A stretch of DNA of 64,000 nucleotides from Pseudocolwellia sp048296855 (lineage in GTDB: Bacteria > Pseudomonadota > Gammaproteobacteria > Enterobacterales > Alteromonadaceae). The stretch lies in NCBI GenBank assembly GCA_048296855.1, contig CP182631.1. One strand, given 5' to 3'. This document shows, piece after piece, positions 56,056 through 64,000 of the stretch (its first letter is position 1; each line of letters begins with the position of its first letter). The notes under the pieces were generated by a model that worked only from the letters and a program-made list of their open reading frames with translations, made no database searches and was not told the origin of the DNA. Position numbers and translations under genes: made by a program.

Positions 56056-56526
56056 ATGCCAAGAAGACGCGTCGTAGGGCAACGTAAAATATTGCCAGAT
56101 CCTAAGTTCCATAACGAACTTTTAGCAAAATTCATCAACATCCTTATGGTTGATGGTAAAAAATCTACTGCAGAAAAAATTGTATATGGTGCACTAGACA
56201 TTTTAGTTGAGAAATCTGAAAAAGATCAATTAGAACTTTTCGAAGAAGCGTTAGAAAACATCCGCCCACAAGTGGAAGTTAAATCGCGTCGTGTAGGTGG
56301 TTCTACTTATCAGGTTCCAGTTGAAGTACGTCCAGTTCGTCGTAATGCACTAGCCATGCGCTGGTTAGTTGACGCAGCTCGTAAACGTGGTGAAAAATCA
56401 ATGGCTCAGCGCCTAGCTAACGAAATGTTAGATGCGTCTGACAGCAAAGGTTCAGCGGTTAAAAAACGTGAAGACGTTCACCGTATGGCTGAAGCAAACA
56501 AAGCATTCGCTCACTACCGTTGGTAG
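56056..56526 (+). CDS. rpsG: 30S ribosomal protein S7
   Basis: S7 starts assembly of the 30S head and in E. coli represses the str operon by binding between rpsL and rpsG. The 156 residues begin PRRRVVGQRKILPDPKFHNE and include RRVGGSTYQVPVEVRPVRRN and the C-terminal RMAEANKAFAHYRW. CGGAGA precedes the start. A terminator-like hairpin follows the gene, which is unusual inside this operon. Confidence 0.98.
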   Translation: MPRRRVVGQRKILPDPKFHNELLAKFINILMVDGKKSTAEKIVYGALDILVEKSEKDQLELFEEALENIRPQVEVKSRRVGGSTYQVPVEVRPVRRNALAMRWLVDAARKRGEKSMAQRLANEMLDASDSKGSAVKKREDVHRMAEANKAFAHYRW

Positions 56527-56539
56527 AAAAGTGATTGTC

Positions 56540-56579
56540 GTGATTACCGTTTGTCATAAAACGGTAATCACAACTTTTT
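56540..56579 (+). terminator. Terminator-like hairpin between rpsG and fusA
   Basis: gtgattaccgttt (56540-56552) and its exact complement (56559-56571) form a 13-base stem with a 6-base loop, followed by aactttttatt. It has all the parts of a Rho-independent terminator and would cut fusA and tuf off from rpsLG, at least partly. Confidence 0.65.
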
Positions 56580-56616
56580 ATTATCTGGGTTAGAAGCTCA
56601 GAAAGAGGATGTAAAA

Positions 56617-58722
56617 GTGGCACGTACTACCCCTATAGAGCGCTATCGTAACATTGGTATCTGTGCTCATGTTGATGCCGGTAAAACGACAACTACAGAA
56701 AGGGTACTTTTTTATACAGGTCTTTCACACAAAATTGGTGAAGTGCACGATGGTGCAGCTACAATGGACTGGATGGAACAAGAACAAGAGCGAGGTATAA
56801 CTATAACCTCAGCTGCAACAACTTGTTTTTGGAAAGGTATGAATGCTCAGTTCGAAGATCATCGCATTAATATCATTGATACTCCTGGCCATGTTGATTT
56901 TACTATCGAAGTAGAACGTTCTTTACGTGTACTTGATGGTGCCGTACTTGTATTATGTGGTTCTTCTGGTGTTCAGCCACAAACCGAAACTGTATGGCGT
57001 CAAATGGAAAAATATTCCGTTCCGCGTATTGTTTTTGTAAATAAAATGGACCGCACAGGCGCAAACTTCCTAAATGTAGTTAACCAGATGAAAACTCGTC
57101 TGGGTGCAAATGCAGTTCCTATTCATTTGGCTATTGGTGCAGAAGAAGATTTTAAAGGTGTAATCGACCTAATTAAGATGAAAGCAATCAACTGGAATGA
57201 AGCAGACCAGGGAATGACTTTCACTTACGAAGAGATCCCCGCAGAAATGCAGGATGAAGCCGAAGAGTGGCGTGAAAATTTAATATCTGAGGCTGCAGAA
57301 GCGTCAGATGAAATGATGGATAAATATCTTGAAGAAGGTGATTTATCCGAAGAAGAAATAAAAGCAGGATTAAGAGCAAGAACATTAAATAACGAGATTA
57401 TTTTATGTTCTTGTGGTTCAGCATTCAAAAACAAGGGCGTTCAAGCTGTATTAGATGCAGTTGTTGAGTATTTACCGTCTCCTGTAGAAGTTGCTGCTAT
57501 AACCGGTATAAATGACGATAAAGATGAAACTGAAGGAACGCGAGAAGCAGATGATAAAGCTCCGTTTTCTGCATTAGCTTTTAAAATAGCAAATGACCCT
57601 TTTGTTGGTACACTTACTTTCTTCCGTGTTTATTCTGGTGTTGTTAAAACGGGTGATACTGTTTATAACCCTATTAAGGGTAAAAAAGAACGCTTAGGTC
57701 GTATCGTGCAAATGCATGCAAACGATAGAAAAGAAATTAAAGAAGTGTACGCTGGTGATATCGCGGCGGCAATAAGTTTAAAAGACGTTACAACAGGTGA
57801 AACTTTATGTGATCCAAATCATGTAATTACACTTGAACGTATGGAATTTCCTGAACCAGTGATTTCAGTAGCAGTAGAGCCTAAAACATTAGCAGATCAA
57901 GAAAAATTAGCTATAGCATTAGGAAAACTTGCAGCAGAAGATCCTTCATTTAGAGTAGAAACAAATGAAGAAACAGGACAAACAATAATTTCAGGTATGG
58001 GGGAATTACACCTCGATATCTTAGTTGAGCGAATGAAACGTGAATTTAGTGTTTCATGCAATGTAGGTAACCCTCAAGTTGCGTATCGTGAAACTATCCG
58101 CTCAACAGTTAATGTTGAAGGGAAATTTGTTCGACAATCAGGTGGTCGTGGTCAGTATGGTCATGTATGGTTGAAAATGGAGCCTTTACCTGAAGGAAAG
58201 GGTTTCGAGTTTGTCGACGAAAGTGTTGGTGGTAGCGTTCCAAAAGAATATATCCCAGCAGTTGAAAAAGGCTGTAGAGAGCAAATGGACAGCGGTGTAC
58301 TTGCTGGTTATCCTATGCTTGATATAAAGGTAACACTTTATGATGGCTCTTTTCATGACGTTGATTCAAACGAAATGGCGTTTAAAGTAGCTGCATCAAT
58401 GGGCTTTAGACAGGGAGCTATCGAAGCTTCTCCTGCACTATTAGAACCTATGATGAAAGTTGAAATAACAACGCCAGAAGAAAATATGGGTGATGTCGTT
58501 GGTGACTTAAATCGTCGACGCGGCTTAATCGATGGCATGGATGAAGGACCTGCAGGTTCTAAAATAGTGAATGCTACGGTACCACTATCTGAAATGTTTG
58601 GTTATTCAACTGCTTTACGCAGTGCCACTCAAGGGCGAGCCTCTTACTCGATGGAATTTCAGCAATATAGTGAAGCTCCTCAGAAAGTACTCGACTCATT
58701 AACAAATTCTAATGGATTCTAA
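56617..58722 (+). CDS. fusA: Elongation factor G (str-operon copy)
   Basis: EF-G drives translocation and, with RRF, ribosome recycling. The 701 residues carry HVDAGKTTTTERVLFYTG, RGITITSAATT, DTPGHVDFTIEVERS and NKMDR and resemble E. coli EF-G in every domain. The start is GTG 56617 with AGAGGA upstream. Codon use is oddly relaxed for a translation factor: AGA, AGG, CGA and ATA are frequent (for example 56800-56815 and 57360-57395), unlike rpsG, tuf or the second EF-G at 60442. With the preceding hairpin, this suggests modest expression. The gene ends in a tandem attctaatgg repeat that contains the stop. Confidence 0.96.
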   Translation: MARTTPIERYRNIGICAHVDAGKTTTTERVLFYTGLSHKIGEVHDGAATMDWMEQEQERGITITSAATTCFWKGMNAQFEDHRINIIDTPGHVDFTIEVERSLRVLDGAVLVLCGSSGVQPQTETVWRQMEKYSVPRIVFVNKMDRTGANFLNVVNQMKTRLGANAVPIHLAIGAEEDFKGVIDLIKMKAINWNEADQGMTFTYEEIPAEMQDEAEEWRENLISEAAEASDEMMDKYLEEGDLSEEEIKAGLRARTLNNEIILCSCGSAFKNKGVQAVLDAVVEYLPSPVEVAAITGINDDKDETEGTREADDKAPFSALAFKIANDPFVGTLTFFRVYSGVVKTGDTVYNPIKGKKERLGRIVQMHANDRKEIKEVYAGDIAAAISLKDVTTGETLCDPNHVITLERMEFPEPVISVAVEPKTLADQEKLAIALGKLAAEDPSFRVETNEETGQTIISGMGELHLDILVERMKREFSVSCNVGNPQVAYRETIRSTVNVEGKFVRQSGGRGQYGHVWLKMEPLPEGKGFEFVDESVGGSVPKEYIPAVEKGCREQMDSGVLAGYPMLDIKVTLYDGSFHDVDSNEMAFKVAASMGFRQGAIEASPALLEPMMKVEITTPEENMGDVVGDLNRRRGLIDGMDEGPAGSKIVNATVPLSEMFGYSTALRSATQGRASYSMEFQQYSEAPQKVLDSLTNSNGF

Positions 58723-58814
58723 TGGATTCTCGTAAGGCGCTCACTTAATATTTAGTGAAAGTCTAGCTCGGTCAACATGGCTGCGCTTTTAATAAACTTT
58801 AAGGTAATTGTAAA

Positions 58815-59999
58815 ATGGCTAAAGCAAAATTTGAACGTAATAAACCACACGTAAACGTCGGAACAATCGGACACGTAGATCACGGTAAAACAACGTTAAC
58901 AGCTGCAATCTCTGCGGTATTAACGAAAGTACACGGTGGTGAAGTAAAAGATTTCGCACAAATCGATAATGCTCCAGAAGAGCGTGAGCGTGGTATAACA
59001 ATTAACACATCTCACATCGAATACGATACAGAAACACGTCACTACGCACACGTAGATTGTCCTGGCCATGCTGATTATATTAAAAACATGATCACAGGTG
59101 CAGCACAAATGGATGGAGCAATCTTAGTAGTTGCTGCTACAGATGGTCCAATGCCACAAACACGTGAGCACATCTTACTTTCACGTCAAGTAGGTGTACC
59201 ATTCATCATCGTATTCATGAACAAATGTGACATGGTAGATGACGAAGAATTATTAGAATTAGTAGAAATGGAAGTTCGTGAACTTCTAAGTGAATACGAA
59301 TTCCCAGGTGATGACTTACCAGTAATTCAAGGTTCAGCTTTAGGCGCACTTCAAGGTGAAGAGAAGTGGGAAGCTAAGGTTATCGAACTTGCAGAAGCAC
59401 TTGATACTTATATCCCAGAGCCAGAGCGTGCAGTTGATGGAGCATTCATCATGCCTATCGAAGATGTATTCTCAATCTCAGGTCGTGGTACAGTTGTAAC
59501 AGGTCGTGTTGAACGTGGTATCATCAAAGTAGGTGAAGAAGTAGAAGTTGTAGGTATTCGTGATACACAAAAATCAACGTGTACAGGTGTAGAAATGTTC
59601 CGTAAGCTTCTTGACGAAGGTCGTGCTGGCGAGAACTGTGGTGTACTTTTACGTGGTCTTAAGCGTGAAGACGTAGAACGTGGTCAAGTACTATGTAAGC
59701 CTGGTTCAATCTCACCACACACTAAATTCGAATCAGAAGTATACGTGTTAAGTAAAGATGAAGGTGGTCGTCATACTCCATTCTTCAAAGGATACCGTCC
59801 ACAGTTTTACTTCCGTACAACAGACATCACAGGTGCAGTAGAGCTTCCTGAAGGTGTAGAAATGGTAATGCCAGGCGACAACTTGAAGTTTGTTGTAGAG
59901 CTTATCAACCCAGTAGCGATGGACGAAGGTTTACGCTTCGCTATCCGTGAAGGTGGTCGTACAGTAGGTGCTGGTGTAGTATCTAAAATCATTGACTAA
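58815..59999 (+). CDS. tuf: Translation elongation factor Tu (tufA-position copy)
   Basis: The protein is identical to the 394-residue EF-Tu encoded at 38683. It ends the str operon, 92 bases after fusA, like E. coli tufA. AAGG at 58801-58804 serves as ribosome binding site. Codons are strongly adapted, in contrast to fusA upstream. Downstream lie its terminator, a 125-base insert and a second degenerate copy of the tuf tail. Confidence 0.98.
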   Translation: MAKAKFERNKPHVNVGTIGHVDHGKTTLTAAISAVLTKVHGGEVKDFAQIDNAPEERERGITINTSHIEYDTETRHYAHVDCPGHADYIKNMITGAAQMDGAILVVAATDGPMPQTREHILLSRQVGVPFIIVFMNKCDMVDDEELLELVEMEVRELLSEYEFPGDDLPVIQGSALGALQGEEKWEAKVIELAEALDTYIPEPERAVDGAFIMPIEDVFSISGRGTVVTGRVERGIIKVGEEVEVVGIRDTQKSTCTGVEMFRKLLDEGRAGENCGVLLRGLKREDVERGQVLCKPGSISPHTKFESEVYVLSKDEGGRHTPFFKGYRPQFYFRTTDITGAVELPEGVEMVMPGDNLKFVVELINPVAMDEGLRFAIREGGRTVGAGVVSKIID

Positions 60000-60052
60000 T
60001 ATCGTTTAATCGATTGTTAATGTAGAAAGGTCGCGCAAGCGGCCTTTTTTGT
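59977..60052 (+). repeat. tuf tail repeat, unit 1
   Basis: The last codons of tuf, the 3' untranslated part and the terminator; this 76-base stretch recurs 201 bases downstream with about six mismatches. Confidence 0.85.
60026..60050 (+). terminator. Terminator after tuf (tufA copy)
   Basis: Same GCAA-tetraloop hairpin and T run as at 39894-39918. Confidence 0.9.
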
Positions 60053-60177
60053 TTATGGCAAGTACGACTACTTTCATGGACGTGATGACCGAGCAGGTTA
60101 AGGATCTATGCCCAAGGGCATGGATTGAATTAGCGAGGGCTAGGAGCTCAGCGACGAGTCGTATAGTAGATGAGATA
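60053..60177. mobile_element. 125-base insert between two tuf tails, possible dispersed repeat
   Basis: This stretch is more GC-rich than its surroundings, contains the small palindrome atgcccaagggcat (60107-60120) and several gag/gcga motifs, and has no counterpart after the other tuf copy. Its texture recalls small non-coding dispersed repeats of marine gammaproteobacteria, but I cannot confirm a family. A reverse-strand frame crossing it looks fortuitous. Confidence 0.35.
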
Positions 60178-60253
60178 TAGTATCTAAAATCTTTGACTAA
60201 CATTGTTTAATCTATTGTTAATGTAGAAAGGTCGCGTAAGCGGCCTTTTTTGT
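60178..60253 (+). repeat. tuf tail repeat, unit 2 (degenerate)
   Basis: A second copy of the tuf 3' end with terminator (stem at 60227-60251, one C to T change that keeps a wobble pair). It begins inside what would be the last tuf codons, so it is a remnant of a tuf gene end, not an independent terminator. Confidence 0.8.
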
Positions 60254-60397
60254 CTGTTTTTATGAATACAAACCCTGAGTAGTATTATTGATAAATGTAG
60301 ATTTCGTCGACAATGAAAAGGTAGGAATGATCAATCTTATTTAATTGGGGGGAGGTATATTGGTTATACAAAAGTAGGTCGATATATTTTGGGTATT

Positions 60398-60421
60398 AAA
60401 AAGGGCGCCTAAGCACCCTTT
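60398..60421 (-). terminator. Terminator of the second EF-G gene
   Basis: On the reverse strand, aagggtgc and gcgccctt form an 8-base stem (one wobble) with a ttag loop followed by T residues, 20 bases after the stop codon. Confidence 0.8.
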
Positions 60422-60441
60422 GGAAGAAATTTTAAGAAACG

Positions 60442-62529
60442 TTATTTCTTAGCATTACGCTCTTTAACTTCAGATATTACAGTTTCAGCAACATTGTTAG
60501 GACAAGGCATATAGTGTGAGAATTCCATAGAGAATTGACCACGACCAGATGTCATTGTACGTAACGATCCTATGTAACCAAACATCTCTGAAAGAGGAAC
60601 GTCAGCTTTAATGCGAACACCAGTAGAAGAAGGTTCTTGATCTTTGATCATACCACGACGACGGTTAAGGTCACCGATTACATCACCAACATGATCTTCA
60701 GGTGTGAATACATCAACTTTCATAATTGGTTCAATTAATTGAGCACCAGCTTTAGGAATTGATTGACGGAAAGCACCTTTAGCAGCAATTTCAAAAGCAA
60801 CAGCAGATGAATCAACTGCATGGAAACCACCATCGTATAATTCTACTTCAACATCTAATACAGGGAAACCAGCAAGAGTACCGGTATCCATCATAGATTT
60901 GAAACCTTTCTCAACAGCTGGGAAGAATTCTTTAGGAACATTACCACCAACAACTGACGATTTGAAAACGAAACCAGAACCTGGTTCACCAGGACGAATA
61001 CGGTAATCAATCTTACCAAACTGACCAGAACCACCTGATTGTTTCTTATGTGTGTAAGAATCTTCAATGGCTTGAGTAATCGTTTCACGGTAAGCAACCT
61101 GAGGTTTACCAACAACTAAATCAACACCGTATGTACGCTTAAGAATATCTACTTTGATATCTAAGTGAAGCTCACCCATACCACGTAGGATTGTTTCACC
61201 TGAATCAATATCAGTTTCAACTTGGAAAGTAGGATCTTCAGCAACCATCTTACCGATAGCAATACCCATCTTCTCAGATCCACCTTTATCTTTCGGTGTT
61301 ACAGAAATTGAGATTACAGGAGCAGGGAATACCATAGCTTCTAATGTACAAGGATCTTTAGGATCACATAATGTGTGACCTGTTTGTACATTTTTCATAC
61401 CTACGATAGCTAATATATCACCGGCTTGTGCTTCAGATAATTCAGTACGGTCATCAGCTTGCATTTCTACCATACGGCCAACACGTTCAGTTTTACCCGT
61501 AAATGAGTTTAATATGGTATCGCCTTTCTTAAGTTTACCTGAATAGATACGGATAAAAGTAAGTGCACCAAAACGGTCATCCATAATTTTGAATGCTAAC
61601 GCTTTAAATGTTGCTTCAGTATCAACTACAGCAAATTTTCCTGTAGGCTCACCTAACTCATCTGTTAAAGGTTGAGGGTTAACATCAGTAGGACAAGGTA
61701 AGTAATCAACAACAGCATCAAGAAGAAGTTGCATACCTTTGTTTTTGAATGCAGAACCACAGTATGTAGGGAAGAACATTAATTCGTTTGTACCTTTACG
61801 GATACAAGCTTTAATTTGCTCTTCAGTAGGTGTAAGTTCGCCTTCTAAGTAATCCATTAATAGATCTTCGTCTGCTTCTAAAGCAGTCTCAATCATTTGC
61901 TCACGGTATATAGCCGCATCATCAACCATGTGAGCAGGGATATCTGTGATTTCGTAGTTTTCAGGAAGACCTGTATCATCCCAAACGTATGCTTTTTGAC
62001 TTAGAACGTCAACAACACCAATGAAGTCATCTTCTTCACCAATTGGTAAAGTCATAATAAGTGGGTGAGCACCTAATACCTTTTTAACTTGATCTGTTAC
62101 ACGGTAAAAGTTTGCACCTAAACGGTCTAATTTGTTAACGAATATTAAACGAGCTACTTTAGAGTCGTTCGCGTAACGCCAGTTAGTTTCTGATTGAGGT
62201 TCAACACCACCTGAACCACAGAATACACCAACACCACCATCAAGAACTTTTAATGAACGGTAAACTTCTACAGTAAAGTCAACGTGACCAGGAGTGTCAA
62301 TTACGTTAAAACGGTGCTTTTTCCATTCACAAGTAACGGCTGCAGACTGGATAGTAATACCGCGCTCAGCTTCTTGCTCCATGAAGTCAGTCGTAGACTC
62401 ACCATCATGTACTTCACCAGTTTTATGAATTTTACCGGTTAATTTAAGGATACGTTCAGTTGTTGTGGTTTTACCAGCATCAACATGAGCGAAGATACCA
62501 ATATTTCTGTATTTAGATAAATCTGCCAT
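60442..62529 (-). CDS. fusB: Elongation factor G, second copy (EF-G 2)
   Basis: This 695-residue GTPase has every EF-G signature: HVDAGKTTTTERILKLTG, RGITIQSAAVT, DTPGHVDFTVEVYRS and NKLDR. It diverges from the str-operon EF-G in domains II-V and resembles the EF-G 2 of Vibrio and Shewanella. It is transcribed against the flanking operons and has its own promoter and terminator. Its codons are strongly adapted (Arg nearly always CGT), like tuf and the ribosomal proteins, which suggests it is the more abundant EF-G. The symbol is the one used in related genomes and says nothing about fusidic acid resistance. Confidence 0.93.
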   Translation of the reverse strand: MADLSKYRNIGIFAHVDAGKTTTTERILKLTGKIHKTGEVHDGESTTDFMEQEAERGITIQSAAVTCEWKKHRFNVIDTPGHVDFTVEVYRSLKVLDGGVGVFCGSGGVEPQSETNWRYANDSKVARLIFVNKLDRLGANFYRVTDQVKKVLGAHPLIMTLPIGEEDDFIGVVDVLSQKAYVWDDTGLPENYEITDIPAHMVDDAAIYREQMIETALEADEDLLMDYLEGELTPTEEQIKACIRKGTNELMFFPTYCGSAFKNKGMQLLLDAVVDYLPCPTDVNPQPLTDELGEPTGKFAVVDTEATFKALAFKIMDDRFGALTFIRIYSGKLKKGDTILNSFTGKTERVGRMVEMQADDRTELSEAQAGDILAIVGMKNVQTGHTLCDPKDPCTLEAMVFPAPVISISVTPKDKGGSEKMGIAIGKMVAEDPTFQVETDIDSGETILRGMGELHLDIKVDILKRTYGVDLVVGKPQVAYRETITQAIEDSYTHKKQSGGSGQFGKIDYRIRPGEPGSGFVFKSSVVGGNVPKEFFPAVEKGFKSMMDTGTLAGFPVLDVEVELYDGGFHAVDSSAVAFEIAAKGAFRQSIPKAGAQLIEPIMKVDVFTPEDHVGDVIGDLNRRRGMIKDQEPSSTGVRIKADVPLSEMFGYIGSLRTMTSGRGQFSMEFSHYMPCPNNVAETVISEVKERNAKK

Positions 62530-62587
62530 TACTTTACTCTATTTTAAGTTCTACTAAAAAAGCGGAATTGTTGAAAATTTGCGCGCG

Positions 62588-62616
62588 AGTATACCATTAC
62601 TAAAAATAAATCTACA
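62588..62616 (-). promoter_or_regulatory. Candidate promoter of the second EF-G gene
   Basis: On the reverse strand a TATACT -10 (62588-62593) is followed directly by cgcgcgc, an extreme GC-rich discriminator; the -35 (tgtaga, 62611-62616) is weak. It lies about 60 bases before the start codon. Confidence 0.5.
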
Positions 62617-63016
62617 TAAAAAAAATAGTTAACTTTAATTATTTGAGCGCATTCTATATCTAAGGTAAAAAATAGTTTGATAATTAATCACTTTATGATG
62701 TGCTTTACTTATTATCTGAGATAAGTGTTCAATCATTAAATTCATTAAATGATGAGAAGAACAAAATATATGGTTAAACACTTTTTAAGTGCTATTTAAT
62801 CAAGTTATAAAAAGTCAGTTTACGTTATTGGTAGGTTAAAGCTTAAAACGGTAAAGCATAAATATAACTTTAGAAAAATTTATACAATGGATGAGTTGAT
62901 ATTAAAGCTTTACAGCATGCATGTAGTTATTACTAAATGACCTTACCCCGTGTCGAACAAAAAATGAATTCTTCTGCTTATATATAGGTACGATTAAACT
63001 GACACGTAATAAAAAG
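62617..63016. other. Non-coding gap between EF-G 2 and the S10 operon promoter
   Basis: About 400 AT-rich bases between divergent highly expressed genes. I see no gene, RNA or clear repeat. Upstream activating sequence (UP elements, Fis sites) for the S10 promoter would be expected at its right end. Confidence 0.4.
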
Positions 63017-63044
63017 TTGCGTTAACTTAGTTGTTATGTATAAT
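63017..63044 (+). promoter_or_regulatory. S10 operon promoter
   Basis: TTGCGT (63017-63022), a 16-base spacer and TATAAT (63039-63044) followed by the GC-rich acgcgtcc. Confidence 0.6.
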
Positions 63045-63219
63045 ACGCGTCCACGTTGAGCATGCTTAACGTGATTATACTGAAATTTTATCGATTGAGT
63101 TTCAGATTACAGCAATCCCGATATGGGATTGAATGATATATATAGCGACACACCCCCCTTTAATATATTGAAAGGTGATGGGCTGTGTTTTGTTGTTCTT
63201 TAAAATGGGGATTTGATTC
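63045..63219 (+). promoter_or_regulatory. Structured S10 operon leader
   Basis: The 170-base leader contains hairpins cacgttgagc/gcttaacgtg (63052-63073) and caatccc/gggattg (63113-63131), then a C-rich segment (63152-63158) facing a G-rich one (63175-63182). In E. coli this leader is the target of L4 autoregulation; the same role is inferred here from position and structure only. Confidence 0.5.
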
Positions 63220-63531
63220 ATGTCAAATCAAAGAATTCGCATTCGTTTGAAAGCGTTCGATCATCGTTTGATTGATCAATCAACAGCTGAAATCGTAGAT
63301 ACTGCTAAACGTACTGGCGCACAGGTTCGTGGACCAATTCCACTACCTACACGTAAAGAACGTTTTACTATCTTGACTTCACCACACGTTAACAAAGATG
63401 CTCGTGATCAATACGAAATTCGTACTCACAAGCGCTTAATTGATATCGTAGAACCAACTGAAAAGACTGTTGACGCTTTAATGCGTTTAGATCTTGCAGC
63501 TGGTGTTGATGTTCAAATCAGCTTGGGTTAA
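63220..63531 (+). CDS. rpsJ: 30S ribosomal protein S10 / NusE
   Basis: S10 is a 30S head protein and, as NusE, a partner of NusB and NusG in antitermination. The 103 residues begin SNQRIRIRLKAFDHRLIDQS and include TGAQVRGPIPLPTRKERFTI and the C-terminal LAAGVDVQISLG, identical in length to E. coli. It opens the S10 operon; rplC starts 15 bases after it. Confidence 0.98.
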   Translation: MSNQRIRIRLKAFDHRLIDQSTAEIVDTAKRTGAQVRGPIPLPTRKERFTILTSPHVNKDARDQYEIRTHKRLIDIVEPTEKTVDALMRLDLAAGVDVQISLG

Positions 63532-63546
63532 TAGGGGGTTTTTAAC

Positions 63547-64000
63547 ATGACTATAGGTCTAGTTGGACGTAAAGTAGGTATGACTCGCATCTTCACTGAA
63601 GATGGTGTTTCAACGCCTGTTACAGTCCTAGAAGTTGAAGCCAACCGTGTTGCTCAGGTTAAAACTGTTGACAACGATGGTTATTCAGCGCTTCAAGTTA
63701 CTACGGGTAGCAAAAAAGCTAATCGTACTAACAAACCAACAGCTGGTCATTTTGCTAAAGCTGGTATCGAAGCAGGTCGTGGCCTGTGGGAATTCCGTTT
63801 AGATGCAAATGAAGGTGAAGGTCTTGAATTAGGCAGTAACATTACTGTTGAATTATTCAACGACACTAAATTAGTAGACGTAACTGGAACTTCGAAAGGT
63901 AAAGGTTTCCAAGGCGGTATCAAACGTTGGAATTTTTCAATGCAAGATGCTACGCATGGTAACTCTATCTCTCACCGTTCAAACGGTTCTATCGGCCAGT
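63547..64000 (+). CDS. rplC: 50S ribosomal protein L3 (3' end outside window)
   Basis: The frame from ATG 63547 is open to the window edge and encodes the first 151 residues of L3: MTIGLVGRKVGMTRIFTEDG, then AGHFAKAGIEAGRGLWEFRL and DVTGTSKGKGFQGGIKRWNF. L3 starts 50S assembly near the peptidyl transferase centre and carries the Gln methylated by PrmB, which should lie at the very end of the visible part (GSIGQ). GGGGG upstream of the start is the ribosome binding site. Confidence 0.96.
   Translation, partial: MTIGLVGRKVGMTRIFTEDGVSTPVTVLEVEANRVAQVKTVDNDGYSALQVTTGSKKANRTNKPTAGHFAKAGIEAGRGLWEFRLDANEGEGLELGSNITVELFNDTKLVDVTGTSKGKGFQGGIKRWNFSMQDATHGNSISHRSNGSIGQ

Larger units (their letters stand above)
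58811..60052 (+). repeat. tuf duplication, copy 2 (tufA locus)
   Basis: Copy of 38679-39920, apparently identical, including the terminator and the first bases after it. Gene conversion between the two tuf loci is the likely cause. Confidence 0.9.

Noticed and set aside
60006..60203. 65-codon reverse-strand frame across the tuf tail insert
   Set aside because: It runs through a terminator and a repeat, has no ribosome binding site and no recognisable protein pattern.

Overview
The window is chromosomal core sequence from a low-GC marine gammaproteobacterium of the Alteromonadales. Colwelliaceae (Colwellia or Thalassotalea type) is my best guess. This rests on the E. coli-like gene order, the fused argH(A) gene, a coaX gene where E. 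coli has coaA, the AT-rich codon choice and the protein sequences. I see no rRNA, CRISPR array, IS element or prophage.

Layout. (1) 1-3.7 kb: the 3' part of a large hybrid-kinase-like protein that seems to have lost its catalytic residues, then a small DUF1289 protein. (2) 3.7-15.4 kb: queG (reverse), then tsaE-amiB-mutL-miaA-hfq-hflX-hflK-hflC-purA, the conserved cell wall/mismatch repair/tRNA modification/Hfq cluster. (3) 15.8-17.0 kb: a malic enzyme gene broken by a frameshift. (4) 17.2-21.8 kb: a small unknown gene, metJ, MetJ operators, metB and metL. (5) 21.9-32.4 kb: an unknown 463-aa protein and the arginine pathway, argE facing argC-argB-argF-argG-argH(A)-argA. (6) 32.6-35.3 kb: an isolated polysaccharide export pair (short Wza-like protein and tyrosine autokinase). 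(7) 35.3-43.0 kb: murB-birA-coaX, four tRNA genes, tuf, then an AT-rich three-gene cassette (57-residue Tat-like peptide, PqqD-like/HPr-kinase-like protein, nucleotidyltransferase) and tRNA-Trp. (8) 43.1-55.4 kb: secE-nusG, rplKA, rplJL, rpoBC. (9) 55.6-60.3 kb: rpsL-rpsG-fusA-tuf. (10) 60.4-64 kb: a second EF-G on the reverse strand, then the start of the S10 operon (rpsJ, rplC cut by the window edge).

How it fits together. Most of the window is translation and transcription machinery, and many of its likely promoters have a near-consensus -10 followed by a GC-rich discriminator, as expected for growth-rate and stringent control. The methionine and arginine genes form compact biosynthetic units. 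The least ordinary part is the cassette at 40066-42710. A small twin-arginine-type peptide ending in a Cys-bounded basic segment sits beside a kinase-like protein with a PqqD-like N-terminus and a translationally coupled nucleotidyltransferase. This looks like a peptide-modifying (RiPP-like) system without the usual protease or cyclase. Other points worth attention are the malic enzyme frameshift, the two EF-G genes whose codon usage suggests the str-operon copy is not the main one, a terminator-like hairpin in front of that copy, a duplicated tuf tail around a 125-bp insert, and a hairpin lying across the rplJ promoter.
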